Source: Pezicula radicicola (Eukaryota > Ascomycota > Leotiomycetes > Helotiales > Dermateaceae). From it: 64,000 bases of DNA. Below the pieces are notes generated by a model. It was not told where the DNA came from. It did not search any database and worked only from the letters and a program-made list of their open reading frames with translations. The first letter of the stretch is position 1, and every line of letters starts with the position of its first letter. The stretch spans positions 369,765 to 433,764 of the forward strand of contig PDUO01000037.1 in the NCBI GenBank assembly GCA_003008705.1. Direction: 5' to 3'. Made by a program: the position numbers and the translations under genes. Positions 1-10,838 of the stretch are shown in pieces.

Positions 1-500
1 ATCGCCGGGCTGTGGCGTTGCGCCCAGGCGATGTGGACCTGTGGCAGATGATGGCCACTTGCTTAACGGGTATGTCCAGAATTCCTCAAGCAATTGATGC
101 CCTGAAGAAGGGTATTACCTGCACCAATTATCATACTGGAAACCATCCTGAAGATGCTCTCGATACCAAATGGAGACGCATCGAGCTGCTCTACCAGCTA
201 GCCAACATATACGAGGAATGGCAGAACCGCCTAGAGGCCATTAGGTACCTGGAGATCTGCTTAGACGAATCTGATGTAGTTGAGAACAGTGGCGATAGAG
301 ACAGAGCCAATAGAGGCGCAGTGGTATCCATTTTACATAGAGCTCGATTGCTTTTAGCACGGTGGGCAGCGGCGGACAGCGACTATTCGAAAGCCCGATA
401 TCTTGCGAGTCAAATCGATCAGGACTCTGAATTTGCAATAGAGGCACAAGATATGCTGCGTACATTTGATGTCGAGGAAGACGCAGGAAGCAGTGAATAA
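1..500 (+). CDS. cdc23: TPR protein, C-terminal part (APC8/Cdc23-like)
   Basis: The reading frame is open to the left edge, so the gene is cut by the window; the visible part is about 165 residues and ends at TAA 498-500. It starts RRAVALRPGDVDLWQMM and continues with a second helical repeat containing LLYQLANIYEEW, which are tetratricopeptide-repeat patterns. The ALRPxDVxxWQxM...RxxQAIxALK arrangement is what I recall from the last TPRs of the anaphase-promoting-complex subunit Cdc23/APC8, a scaffold subunit of the nuclear ubiquitin ligase driving mitotic exit. The tail is acidic (DVEEDAGSSE). The middle of the fragment looks more diverged than a housekeeping APC8 usually is, so a divergent paralogue or another TPR protein is possible. 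Confidence 0.6.
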   Translation, partial: RRAVALRPGDVDLWQMMATCLTGMSRIPQAIDALKKGITCTNYHTGNHPEDALDTKWRRIELLYQLANIYEEWQNRLEAIRYLEICLDESDVVENSGDRDRANRGAVVSILHRARLLLARWAAADSDYSKARYLASQIDQDSEFAIEAQDMLRTFDVEEDAGSSE

Positions 501-1256
501 GAGAAAACCGTACACATGTGCAAACCGACTACCTAGGGATTACTTAAGACAACTAAAAAGCCAAACCAAAACAGAGAAAGCCAAACAAATCCGAATAAAT
601 CCAAATACATACAATAGGACACCGGTACACTCAAGTACAAATCCTACCCACCTACCAACCACGGGATGAAAGCCGACCTAACTCCTATCATACTTCCAAA
701 TACCTATCCTCCCAGACTCCCACCCTTTATCTCATCCTCTCGTATCAATTTCACTTAGAAATCAAGAGGGAATATCTGTAGATCGCCACGGAAAATTAGC
801 GCCCTCCTCCTCATGTGATTACTCAGGCCCTTCATGCTTCTTTTAAGCCATCCGTGTCGGTTCAACTTCGCCTTTACTGCGTTGTAATTTTTTAAGAGTT
901 CACCATACTTATAACTCGACTAACTAGAATTCGTACCAAATACGAAATAGAAGTTCCCCTGAACTAGATATAGCAACCCTATCCTCTCTTCCCAAGCCTA
1001 TAAGAAAATCAAGGGAATAATTCATCTTGCACCACCACCATCAATTCTCAGGAGCCGGGGAGTGGTCGCAGGCGGCTTGACTTTTATATTAAACCCGGAC
1101 GTGTCGAGTCTATATAGGGAGCAGTAGGGAATATCAAAATCCTAAACGTCGGTCTGCGCCACGAACTTCCGGACATAGTTGTTGTATATGATATATCTAC
1201 ACGATAGATGGTACTAAGGCCTTCCTATTATGTAAACAAAATATATTTCTATAGAA
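501..1256. other. Intergenic stretch without a recognisable gene
   Basis: I see no coding sequence here. From about 860 onward base composition becomes AT-rich, leading into the RIP-degraded repeat that begins near 1257. Confidence 0.6.
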
Positions 1257-2333
1257 TGGATTGTAAATGGAGAATATAGAGTTAAATATAACTAAAATAG
1301 CTACTAAATATACCCTTAAACACCCCTTCAATACGAATACTCCTATGCTTCTGTCTTTTAGACTCCTTCTATATAGTTATAGTAGTAGGTCTTAGGTTTA
1401 TTATTAGTAACCTAGTATTTAAGAGTAATATTAAAAGTATTTATATAGGCTATCCTAAACTTCCTTACTAGAGTATAGTACTTAAAGAATATATCTAGCT
1501 TAGTAAAAGATTATCTTAAAGGCTTAGATAGATAAAAGTAATAATAAATAAGTATAAATAAGTAAGTACTAGCCTAGAAAAAACTAATAAAATTACCCTA
1601 GTTCTAGGTAGTAGGGTTAATTATATAAGGGGTAAGGATATTAATAATAATAGTAGCTATATTATAAGTAATATAAAATAAAGTAATAGTCTTAACTTAG
1701 AGATAATAGATAGATATTTTAATAATAAGTAAAAAAGTAATAATACTAATAGAGAACTAATAAAAAATAACCTAGATAAGTATAAAGGATCTAGTAATAA
1801 TTAAAACTAAGTACTTATATTCCTTAGATATAAGACTAAGGAAACCTAGTATAAATAATATATAGAATAAACTAATAAGGTTAATTAAAAAGAGAGTTTA
1901 ATAACTAATACTTTAAGTTATAAAAGTCTAAGTTATAAAGGTACTAATAGTATTAAGGTTATACTAGCCTAGGGTAAAGTTATAAGGAATATTATTAGTT
2001 AGACTAGTCTACTTAAAGAAAGTATTTCTAGTAAAATTCTATAAAATAAAAAATATATAAATAATCTTAGTTTATTATAGATTAATATATTTAAAATAGT
2101 CTAGGTAAGAAGTACCCTTAGTTAAGTCTTTTTTAAGCTTATTTATATACTTAATTATATTAATAGTCTTATTAGTATTAAAGGTAGAATTACTCTTAAG
2201 AGATATAAGGTAAAGTAGAGACTTTTAAGTATCCTTATACCGCCCTTTATAAACCAGCCACTAAGGAGACTTAGGGGCTAGGAAGAGGCCAATAATAAGA
2301 GGCAGGAACTACATCCACTAAAAGATGATTAGA
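1257..2333 (-). repeat. RIP-degraded duplicated segment, copy 1 (3' half of MFS transporter)
   Basis: On the minus strand this AT-rich block is the 3' half of the transporter gene that begins at 3238. The same sequence, less damaged, recurs at 14788-16062 (plus strand) and, for its last 70 bases, at 17867-17937 (minus strand). Matches are visible throughout, for example 1330-1470 against the reverse complement of 15600-15750, and 2262-2333 against 17867-17937. CpA/CpG-to-TpA changes have filled the frame with TAA and TAG. Copy 1 lacks roughly 200 bases found at 15790-15995 in copy 2. Similarity stops at about 1257 on one side and in an intron at about 2333 on the other. Confidence 0.85.
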
Positions 2334-3238
2334 TCGGGCTCGACCGAGATCAGAGTAGGAGGAGCCAACTTACCTGAAGGCTATAGGGAATCCGGTACGC
2401 CCATTGGTCGTCTCGTTTGAACATGCTCTTGATGACAGCAATAGCCAAAAGTTGTCCAATACCCCAGCACGAGTTGCCCCAGGTTGTGAGGTAGCCTCGA
2501 AGAGCAACAGGGCAGACCTCGCTCGCGTAAGAGATGGCAACTGGAACGAGTTAGACTTATTTGTCTAACAAAACCAATGTCGAGTGACTCACCTGACATG
2601 AAGACACCAAAGGCAACACCAGCAAGGCACTCAGCCAAAAGAAGAATCTTGACACTGGGAGCACAGAAGAAGATGGTGGTCACAGCGCACTGGTAGAATA
2701 GGCAGCCAAGGATAAAGGGGCGGTAGCCGAATCGCTCGACACCTAAGCCGGTAACTTAAGAATGATTAGCAGTTGTGGCAACACGAGGCACAAGAATAGA
2801 ACCACCCACGTAGAAGACCAACAATCTGACCGCACTGGGCACCGTTTGAGATACCAGCTTGCCACCTAGCGGGCACCTGGTAAGACCCGTTGGGTTGAAG
2901 CTCGCCGTACTTACGGTTGAAGGGAGGGAAGGCATAAAAGTTTCCGATGAGGGCGATGTCGTAGCCTTCCATGGCGCAGCACATGGAGATGGTTGCAGCC
3001 CAAAAGATAGCCTTGGGGTAGAGGCGCACACCTTGCAACAAGGTCATCTTGTGTTCCTTCCCTGTCCCAAAGTCAGCAAAGCGTTTGGGGAGGGTAACGA
3101 GTAATAGGACTGACCAGTCGCCGAGGCAGCGTTGGTGAACATGTTGGAAACAGCGGTGTCCTCACTGATCTCGGGGACATGCTTCTCATCCTTCAGAGAA
3201 GGTGGCGATTGGGATGTAGTGTGTTCAATGCTAGCCAT
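1335..3238 (-). pseudogene. MFS sugar (alpha-glucoside/maltose-type) transporter, 3' half destroyed
   Basis: The ATG is at 3238. The 5' half (3238 to about 2340) splices cleanly with several short introns and encodes a cytosolic N-terminus followed by CCAMEGYDIALIGNFYAFPP, ISNGAQCGQIVGLL, VERFGYRPFILGCLFYQC and EVCPVALRGYLTTWGN, all typical of the fungal alpha-glucoside permease branch of the sugar-porter family (12-TM plasma-membrane proton symporters). The next exon opens W-M-stop (TAG 2309-2311, where the other copy still reads TGG) and the remainder is full of stops. Recognisable damaged motifs follow: ESPWWLVRKGRYKDAKK-like, then a tail like VRKFKxTxxxTFN near 1430. The truncated product would lack the second six-helix bundle. 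The 3' end coordinate is approximate. Confidence 0.85.
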
Positions 3239-3914
3239 GTTGAGTTAATCCTTCGAGGGCTTGAGCGGGTAAAGCTCTGTGAAGTCACACGAATGTGTGC
3301 GACAAAGTATTATCTTGTAGAATATCTGGGGACCCCAGATAGTGTGGCGCCGGGATGTGTTCTCGAATGAGCCGACCCGGACATAATAAAACCACCCGCC
3401 ATCGGACTTATTTTGAAACCCCCATTACATTACATCACCGTTATCCCTAATGATTGCTACGGGGAATGTGATGGTGAGATGTGTAGTATTAAAGACTATT
3501 CCATGCCTGTGTCGGACCAGCAATCAGACAGACTTGTTCGTCGTGGATACGATGCTTTGAACATAACATCTATGAAGGGTTTCTACTAACTCCCGGCGAT
3601 TGGTGGAGTGTCGCTATCCCATCATCATGTAGTTAGGCCTACGCATTTGGATATTCAGCTCCGTGTAATGCAGTCTCGTGCAAATTCCTGTCAGAGCCAC
3701 AGCAGTTACAGGTCCTTGATGACGAGAACTTTCTCCAGGGCTTCGTAACTCTATACCTGCTGCTGAATTAAATTGGCGTGATGTTGTGCAGGATATCTAT
3801 TTATATGTCTATTTATATACCACTCTAGCATCGTAAATCTTCACAGGATCAAAAGTTTTGAGAAATTGAGATGCGCTTGACTTCTTCTCTACATGGACTG
3901 CCCAACTTCTATAG
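3239..3914. other. Intergenic region, no gene seen
   Basis: This is the upstream region of the transporter (read leftward) and the downstream region of the lactonase gene. I see no coding sequence; the short open frames here lack codon structure. Confidence 0.6.
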
Positions 3915-5214
3915 CTAGATGGCGTGCTTGATTCCACTTTCCAAGCCTTCATTCAAGCTGGCTACGAGGGTCCACACATCGCCTTTCTGCCCACTGATAT
4001 CATAGATTTCGACGCCGCCGCCCTCCTGCCCAACCACCACGACATACTTGCCATCCTTGCTAAGCCGCATGCCACGGATGACATCGACATTGGTTCGCAC
4101 ATATTTTATATTCTCTAATTTTCTGCTATCGTTTGAGAGCAAAATGATAGTAACGACGTCTCCTGGCGGTAGCTTTTTGGGAACGTTTTTAAGGTGAGGT
4201 TCACGTTGCGCAATGTGCCTTTCCCACCGATTGCTAACTTACAAAATGTTAGGAATGGTAGGGTGAAGGGAAATCTCAGCGGAATCCATCATGGATTGAT
4301 GGTCGGGGTGAATAGTTGAAGGAATGATATTGGGTTCAAAGAGATCGATAGGCTGTATAGCTTCTGTAATGGCAACTGACAAGTCAAAAGCAATAACGGT
4401 GTGTGAGGGCTCTCCAATGATATATATGATAGTCCCTGAAGCTGATCAGCTGAGTGGTAGAACAAAGCTAAAGAGACATACCGTCTGGAGTCAATACGGC
4501 ATGTCGAGGGCCTGTCCCAAGAGGGCATTGAAGCCAGCCACATACTTCCAGCTTCATCCCATCACGACGAAGAATCCAAACCCGGTCCGATCCCAAGTCT
4601 GGAGCATACAGCAAACCTCGTTTGTCTTCTACTATCTGATGTACGTGGCATTGCCGCTGCCGACCTTCATTCGGACCGTGCTCAATCAACTCGTAGGGGA
4701 ATTTCATCAAGACTTCCGTTCGGGGGCAATCTGTAAGTAAGAGTCCATCTGTGCTGGTGATGGAGATAGGATAGAGGGCAACGGTACCTCCTAGATACTA
4801 CACATTGTGAGTGCAAACCGCGAAGCATTCATCCATACTCACGGTGCTGAGTGCCAGTGTAGAACCGTCTTGTAGAATGACGACTATCCAAGCAAACATT
4901 AACAACAGAGTACAGAACTATAGCAGTACACTCTCACAGTGAGCTGGAGCTCCCAGAGTCGGCTGCTGACTCGTGATTTTGCAAGTCTTGTGCTCGTGAT
5001 CGATTTCGAAGCTGTACAAAAGACCGGACACGATACCCTCGGACAGACCAACCAGACGATCAATGCTCCCTTGTGAAGATAACAAGGGTTCAATCCAGGA
5101 CGCATTTGGAGGTGCTGCATAATTGGCAAGAACTGTCAACCGCTTTCTGCTGAGGTCGAGGGCGAGCGTGGTGAAGTGGTCCCGCTCACCAGAGATTAAG
5201 AGTTTGCGTGTCAT
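3915..5214 (-). CDS. Lactonase, 7-bladed beta-propeller family
   Basis: Five exons splice in frame from ATG 5214 to TAG 3915. The protein begins MTRKLLISGERDHFTTLALD and carries the propeller-blade signatures of the fungal lactonase / carboxy-cis,cis-muconate cyclase family: GGTVALYPIS, QCHVHQIVEDKRGLLYAPDL, GTGPRHAVLTPDG, and the last blade GMRLSKDGKYVVVVGQEGG. These enzymes open or close lactones such as 6-phosphogluconolactone or muconolactone; the substrate here cannot be told. Introns lie near 4890-4945, 4800-4845, 4445-4485 and 4190-4250, all with GT...AG. No signal peptide is evident, so a cytosolic location is likely. It is transcribed divergently from the aldo/keto reductase at 5667, sharing about 450 bp of promoter DNA, which suggests co-regulation. 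It appears intact. Confidence 0.87.
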
Positions 5215-5666
5215 GGTTGCTAAGCGGACAAGAGTCAGACCTTCTATAGGTGTGAATTATGTGCGTTCTATTTTAGTAATGCATTGGACAGATTAGTTAA
5301 GTTAACAGCCCAAGTATTAATAATACTTGTAGACAGGGACTCAATGCTTAGGAGTCTTTGTTGAGCCAAGTAGTCCGGGCTGACCTTATGCGACCGTCAC
5401 GGAGACAGGTCGGGGATAATCACAAGTTCACCGGGCCGTGGCAATATATCCGATGGACGTAACCTCCCTCGTATCACTGTCGACCGATCACTATGGGGCT
5501 CCCCCAATGGAAGGCTGCGTATTTTACGGACTTCAGATCATTCGTGGTTTACTTTGCGCCATGTAGCAGAGCGCTTTTCAGGAATCCGCCGAAATTTGTT
5601 TTCCTACTTGTTCATCATCCAGCTTCTGGCTCGAGAAAACAAAGGTACCAGGACTACTCGAACATA
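5215..5666. promoter_or_regulatory. Shared bidirectional promoter region
   Basis: About 450 bases separate the divergent start codons of the lactonase (5214, minus) and the aldo/keto reductase (5667, plus). No specific operator could be assigned; the role as a promoter is inferred from layout alone. Confidence 0.4.
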
Positions 5667-6920
5667 ATGGCTCTACCCACTCATTTCAAGCTCAACACCA
5701 GCGCCCAGATTCCCGCCATCGGTCTCGGTTAGTGTTTCTACTCTCATAGCCGGTGGATTTGCTGATGTATTATACACAGGGACCTGGAAATCAGAACCTG
5801 GAGAGGTTCGAAAGGCCGTAGCCTTTGCCCTCAAGGATGGATACCGTCACATTGATGCAGCACTGTGAGCCTTCTGGTCTCCCTTCTGTGACAATTTCTC
5901 CGCTAAACAAGATGTAGAATATATGGTGAGTTAAGACACATGGGTTGACTGCTGACCTAATGGCATTCCCAGGTAATGAGAACGAAGTCGGTCAGGGCAT
6001 CAAGGATAGCGGTGTGCCTCGCAATGAGATTTTTATCACTAGTAAGCTTTGGAATACTCACCAATCCAACGTCAAAGAAGGTCTGCAGAAGACTCTTGAA
6101 GCCCTAGACGTCGACTACCTTGATTTCTACGTAAGTCGCTGTAGTACAACATCTTGCAAGGCCGGGGGACTAACGAATGCTATCAGCTTATTCACTGGCC
6201 AGTTCGACTTGTTACAGTAGGTGCCTTATTGAACCTGGCTTGGGGCTCTATGAAACTGAATAGCCCGCCCCGCAGAACGAGACGAGCGAGCTTCTTCCAG
6301 TCAACCCGGACGGGAACCGCTCGGTCGACCGATCATGGGACCAGAATGAGACCTGGCGCCAGATGGAAGAGGTCCATAAGTCGGGTAAGGTCAAGGCAAT
6401 CAGCGTTGCCAACTGGTCAATCCCATATCTGCAGGAGCTTCGCAAGAAGTGGACGGTTGTGCCCGCTGTGAACCAAGTCGAGCCGCACCCCTTCCTTCCC
6501 CAGCATGAACTCAAGAAGTACTGCGATCAACTCGGAATTCTTCTCGAAGCATATTCGCCTCTCGGCTCCACTGGTAAACTTAAACTTCAGCTATGGTGGC
6601 ATCTTGGGAGACGTTAACTGAGTGTACTAGGTGCTCCGCTCATGTCGGATCCCGAGGTCCAGCAGGTAGCTGAAAAAAATGGTGCCTCGGCCGCTACAAT
6701 CCTCATTAGCTACCACGTTAATAAGGGCATTGTTGTGCTCCCCAAATCCGTTTCCGAGAAGCGTATCTCTAGTAACAAAGAAGCCATTTCGCTCTCCCAC
6801 GAGGATCTGGCTCTGCTCGACGGTCTGGCTGCCAAAGGCAAAGCGAAGCGTCTGAATACGCCTCTGTGGGGTTTCGATCTTGGCTTTGATGATTGGTACG
6901 GTCCTGTCAAGTCACCGTAA
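5667..6920 (+). CDS. Aldo/keto reductase (NADPH-dependent)
   Basis: Starts at ATG 5667 (MALPTHFKLNTSAQIPAIGLG) and ends at TAA 6918-6920 with several introns. The AKR tetrad is present: Asp in DGYRHIDAAL, Tyr in IYGNE, Lys in FITSKLW, His in LIHWP. The cofactor region reads VLPKSVSEKRISSN, as in family AKRs that bind NADP through the 2'-phosphate. The enzyme would reduce aldehydes or ketones to alcohols in the cytosol; fungal relatives act as glycerol or xylose-type reductases, but the substrate is not shown. An unusual 8-base exon (5918-5925, AATATATG) joins ...AAL to YGNE and restores the catalytic Tyr. The C-terminal tail (GFDLGFDDWYGPVKSP) is complete. Divergent neighbour: the lactonase. 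Confidence 0.92.
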
Positions 6921-8162
6921 GCTAATGTCGAGCTGTTCAAGTTGGGACCTACAAGGTGGTGCGAGAAAGTTGAACTACCCTAACTGGCATTCTAACAAAT
7001 CAGAACCTGTATTTAGCTTACAAAAAAGGCGGATTGGTAGAGATGTATCAACTGTAATAGAGTTAAAATGACCTTGCTAAACGCTATTAAGTTAGATGTA
7101 CTTGGAAAACTCGCTTTCTGGCACAACCTCGTATTGATTTGTCTTTCAAACTTGTTATCCATTTTTATCACCGAAATAGCCTATGTCGGTGCAATGGTAA
7201 AGCCAAAATTGAATCCTTTCACAGAGAAGAGATGTCTGCCAACATATGCAAGAAGATATGCCGTAGCCAGAGACCTAATATCTTGCACTGAGAGCTATAC
7301 TATTGGCCTAGTATAACGGTGATATCCTTATCGGGCCCGAATCAGCGGAGCAGTTGTACTACAGGCACCTATATGTCTGGTTCAAATGGCGTTAAGCAAC
7401 ACGAGAAGTGGAAACACTGTTCGGAGAAATGCACCATAAGAATTTAGATATTACAGATATCCATCTAACGTCCGTCCCTGTGTCGCGAGACAAACCACAG
7501 GTACTTTGAATTCAAGCAGCTCGAACTCTGTGAACCTATTAAAATTTTGTTCTATTTTCATATAAGTTATATTGTGTACCCCCTCCCGAATACTCCTAGC
7601 CCAGTTACTCCGAAAATGATAATCGTGTCGNNNNNNNNNNNNNNNNNNNNNNNNNNNNNNNNNNNNNNNNNNNNNNNNNNNNNNNNNNNNNNNNNNNNNN
7701 NNNNNCCCCCCCCTGATTTGTAGAGAGCCTCTGGATTTCCGAGCCTCATCACGATGCGGAGAAGTCATTGTTAGTCTCGTGGCGGCAGGGGCGTGTCATG
7801 TACCTCCAATCAAGCGATCAAGGATCCCTGATCAACTGCATCGGAAGTCAACCTCCGTAAAAAGGGTTATCTTACATAATAAAGCCTGTGGCTGCTAAGA
7901 GTGTGGCTGCGTGTGGCGACATACTCCGAGCTGCAATCTACCCCTCTCGAGCGGATCTCGCGACCAACTTTCGGTGGTTCCTCTATCGTCGATAGCTGCC
8001 TGTGCACGAAACCGAACCCTTCTTTCCTTTCAAACAATTTGAAGTCCTGGTATCCATGGGGAATCTGCTCCTTCTGCCGGTAACCGCAACAACTGTTTTG
8101 TTAGCAAAAAGTGGCCCCTAGACGCTCTGGGAAAACATTGGAAATTACTTGCCATAATAAGT
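6921..8162. other. Intergenic region containing an assembly gap
   Basis: No gene is recognisable. At 8041-8085 there is a stretch resembling 9145-9185 (the end of the pogo-like transposase tail) in the same orientation, so a fragment of the same element may lie here; this is weak. Confidence 0.45.
7631..7705. other. Assembly gap (75 N)
   Basis: A run of 75 undetermined bases, directly followed by about eight C residues. Open frames that run through it are meaningless. Confidence 0.99.
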
Positions 8163-9095
8163 ATGAGGGACATCAAGACAGAGATTATCAATACAACGAA
8201 GCAAATCGGCGATCTAGTCGACTGGCTTATCTTGCGCCATGCACCGCTAGAGCCGTACGAGCCAACCATGTACATCGATCTCGAAGGTATAAACCTCTGC
8301 CGTAAGGGCTCACTTTCTATCCTCACCCTTTTAATCGATACAGGTATCCCGACCGTACACGTCTGTCTTATCGATGTATATTCGCTAGGTTTACAAGTGT
8401 TTAACACTACTGGTATTAAAGGGAAGACACTAAAGGATATCCTCTAAGACGAAAAGATCCTAAAGGTCTTTTTCGACGTTCGTAATGATTCGGATACCTT
8501 ATTTATATATTTTGGCGTAGTACTACAAGGGGTAGAGGATGTTCAGCTTATAGAGAGTGCTACAAGGACGACTACGAGTTCCAGAAAATATTTGAACGGC
8601 CTAGCTAAGTGTATTAAGCAAGGTGTACTGTATGGCAGCGACCTAACGAGCTAGAAGCTGGCGAAAGAGAAAGGGGGGCGATTGTTCAAGTCTGAATATA
8701 GTGGTTCCTACAAGGTTTTCGAACAACGCCCAATCCCCAACGAAATCATCTCTTACTGTGTTGGCGATGTCCAGTATCTCCCTAAGTTGTAGAGTAGATT
8801 CCGGTCGAATACCGATAGGTCGCGAGACTTAGTTAACAAAGAAACTAAGAAGCGCGTCGAGGCGTCTCAGAAACCGGAGTACCAACCCCACGGCCCGGAT
8901 AGGACGTTAGCTCCGTGGAGCGAAGACCAGAATAAGACTTTGGATGTGTGGAATTACGTCCCTCCTCCTCGTAACTACTTCAATGAAGACGACGACTGGG
9001 ATTTCGATGAAGACGACGGTTGGGATGACGAAGGTCCGACCAGTTGTAGGGACATCATCAACAGTTGTGACTACGACTATTACTATTCCGACTAA
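8163..9095 (+). pseudogene. DEDDy 3'-5' exonuclease (EXD1/RNase D-like), broken by stops
   Basis: From ATG 8163 one frame stays coherent to TAA 9093 but is interrupted by three stops: TAA 8445, TAG 8652 and TAG 8790. No frameshift is needed. The exonuclease core is clear: Exo I YIDLEG (Asp-x-Glu), Exo II FFDVRNDSD (Asn-x-x-Asp), Exo III YCVGDVQYLP (Tyr-x3-Asp), so all four metal-binding acidic residues and the Tyr are still encoded. The C-terminus is acidic and Tyr-rich (NEDDDWDFDEDDGW, CDYDYYYSD). Members degrade RNA or DNA ends; fungal EXD1-like copies are often lineage-specific and multi-copy. The stops fit TGG/GAG-type changes typical of RIP, so recent inactivation is likely. Confidence 0.82.
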
Positions 9096-9132
9096 GCCTT
9101 GTGAACCGGTCACTAAAAGCTAGACACCATCT

Positions 9133-9420
9133 TCAATATTCAGCCCTGGCATCCAAGGGGAATCCGCTCTTGCGCTTCCGACCACGCTTCGCCTTGTCCG
9201 GGGTGGCTTCATCTGCCTCTGGTGTAGTACTTTTGCTCTTCCGACCACATTTGCCCTTGTCTTTGGCTTCTTTGGCAGCATCTTTTTTAGTACGCTTCGC
9301 TTGTACTTCCTTAAGGTCCTTATAGCTTATAATCTTCGCCTTCCCTAATACCAACGACTTGGTTGATCGTCGAACTTTAGCTTTATTGTTAACTATAGTC
9401 AAGAATCGAATTTAGTCCTA
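9133..9420 (-). pseudogene. C-terminal tail of a pogo/Fot1-type transposase
   Basis: A short basic frame (RRSTKSLVLGKAKIISYKDL, then repeated KxxKKDAAKEAKDKGK and GRKRKS blocks) resembles the lysine-rich C-terminal tails of fungal Fot1/pogo DDE transposases. Weak continuation upstream on the minus strand (to about 9480) is interrupted by stops. The DDE catalytic core and any inverted repeats are absent, so this is a relic only. It could also be a lysine-rich nuclear protein tail of another kind. Confidence 0.45.
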
Positions 9421-9786
9421 CTAGAGGGCACCCTTGGCAAGGGATATCTAGGCGGCTTTAACAAGCTTCTGTATATACCTCTATAAGCTTTGTTTACTCG
9501 TATTATCAAGTGTATAAGCATCCTACTAACTCAAGTTTCTCGCGCTTTGAAGATCCAAAAACTGGCTACTCAATGCATACTTCTGGCTAAAATCATCAAC
9601 TGTGTAGATGAGCCAAAAGAAAAAAAATATACAAAGATTTAACTCTCCTGCACTTCTACCTCCAACAACTTATCTCTGTGTAGGTTCGATCATTGTTTTG
9701 AATATGGGATGGATTCTTTGGTCTGTAAGGGAACGTACTCTCACTGTAGATGAAAGAAACGAAGGAGCTCAAGCCAGTATCAAAAT

Positions 9787-10641
9787 TCAATTCGAATAAT
9801 CAGAGTTATAATAATAATCTGACTCTTCCTCCTCCGTCGTCACGTCGTCTGCGTCTTCTAGTGCTAGCTTAGCAGTGTCCTTCTTTTCCCACCTATCTAG
9901 AGCTGCTCCTTGCTTTGCTGAGACGACAAATCGCTCCTCGTACGCAGCCCGAACCACGCTCCTCGTCCTCCATTTGAAAGTCGCCGCATGAGACACAAGG
10001 TACAGCACTGCGTTAAAGACTTTGACGCTATCCTTCGTCTCATCCGTGAAATCCCCTAGCAGTATTAAATATAATAGCTTGAAAGCTATGTCGCGCGCCT
10101 TTGACCTGTTACCCTTGATTTCTCGTCGCTCCTCGCAATCATAGTCGCTTACGCCGGATTTCAGATCGTTGATAATCTCGTTGATGGATTGCCCGCTAAG
10201 AACGTCAACATGGAGAAAATGATACGTGTCGCAAAGAGTGTGGTGCTGGGAAAGGTCGGCAGGGAGGGATCGGAAACACTGGCGATAGCCAGATTCGATC
10301 CCCTTGAGGGCTATATCGAAGAGAGGAATAGGTTCGTGGACCAACTCTGTTGATTGTGGCTGGGCGTTGGCTTGAAAGTTGACGAAGGATGATAGGTATG
10401 GTATTTTGGTTATGTTGATATCATAATGCACACCCCCAACTCTGATAGCAGTCTTTGGAGTTGACGTTGTAGTCGTTATTTGCGAAGGCTGTCATATAGA
10501 AGCATATTAGTTTGTCGACCTTTGTTGACTTTTGGGAAGCATACTAACCTTAGACATGTTGAGTTCGTCGAAGTGAAGTTTTTGTATACCGGTACAAGTG
10601 GAAGGGAAGCCTAATATTGTATTCAGAGGATCGGACGACAT
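9787..10641 (-). CDS. Lineage-specific fungal protein (possible BTB-like), unknown function
   Basis: Two exons: ATG 10641 (MSSDPLNTILGFPSTCTGIQ...), intron 10489-10548 (GT...AG, 60 bp), then PSQITTTTSTPKTAIRVGGV running into HYDINITKIPYLSSFVNFQ and on to the stop at 9787. The body contains IPLFDIALKGIESGYRQCFR, HTLCDTYHFLHVDV and ARDIAFKLLYLILLGDF, and the C-terminus is acidic and Tyr-rich (EEEESDYYYNSDYSN). I recognise the pattern from multi-copy uncharacterised ascomycete proteins, some with a BTB/POZ-like fold, but cannot name a function. The frame is intact, in contrast to both neighbours. The Tyr/Asp-rich tail resembles the tail of the exonuclease pseudogene at 9095, a possible sign of shared origin. 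Confidence 0.7.
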
Positions 10642-10838
10642 CTTTAGACACCTTACGTAAGGGATTCCTGGGAGCTTGCGTGTCACCGGGTCATTGGACA
10701 ATGGAGTAGAGTTTGCAGTTACACAACATAGCTCCCACGCCGACACTCCGTTCGCTTAGTCACACCATAATAAGACTGTCGACTCACCGCTTCCGATTGA
10801 CATTGCCTCTTTTTCTAGACAATTGAATCAACACTGGT

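Noticed and set aside
1257..2300. Considered as mitochondrial-derived or centromeric AT-rich DNA
   Set aside because: It aligns with the less damaged MFS copy at 14788-16062, so it is RIP-degraded coding sequence.
7451..7768. Open frames spanning the N gap on the minus strand
   Set aside because: They depend on undetermined bases and have no homology.
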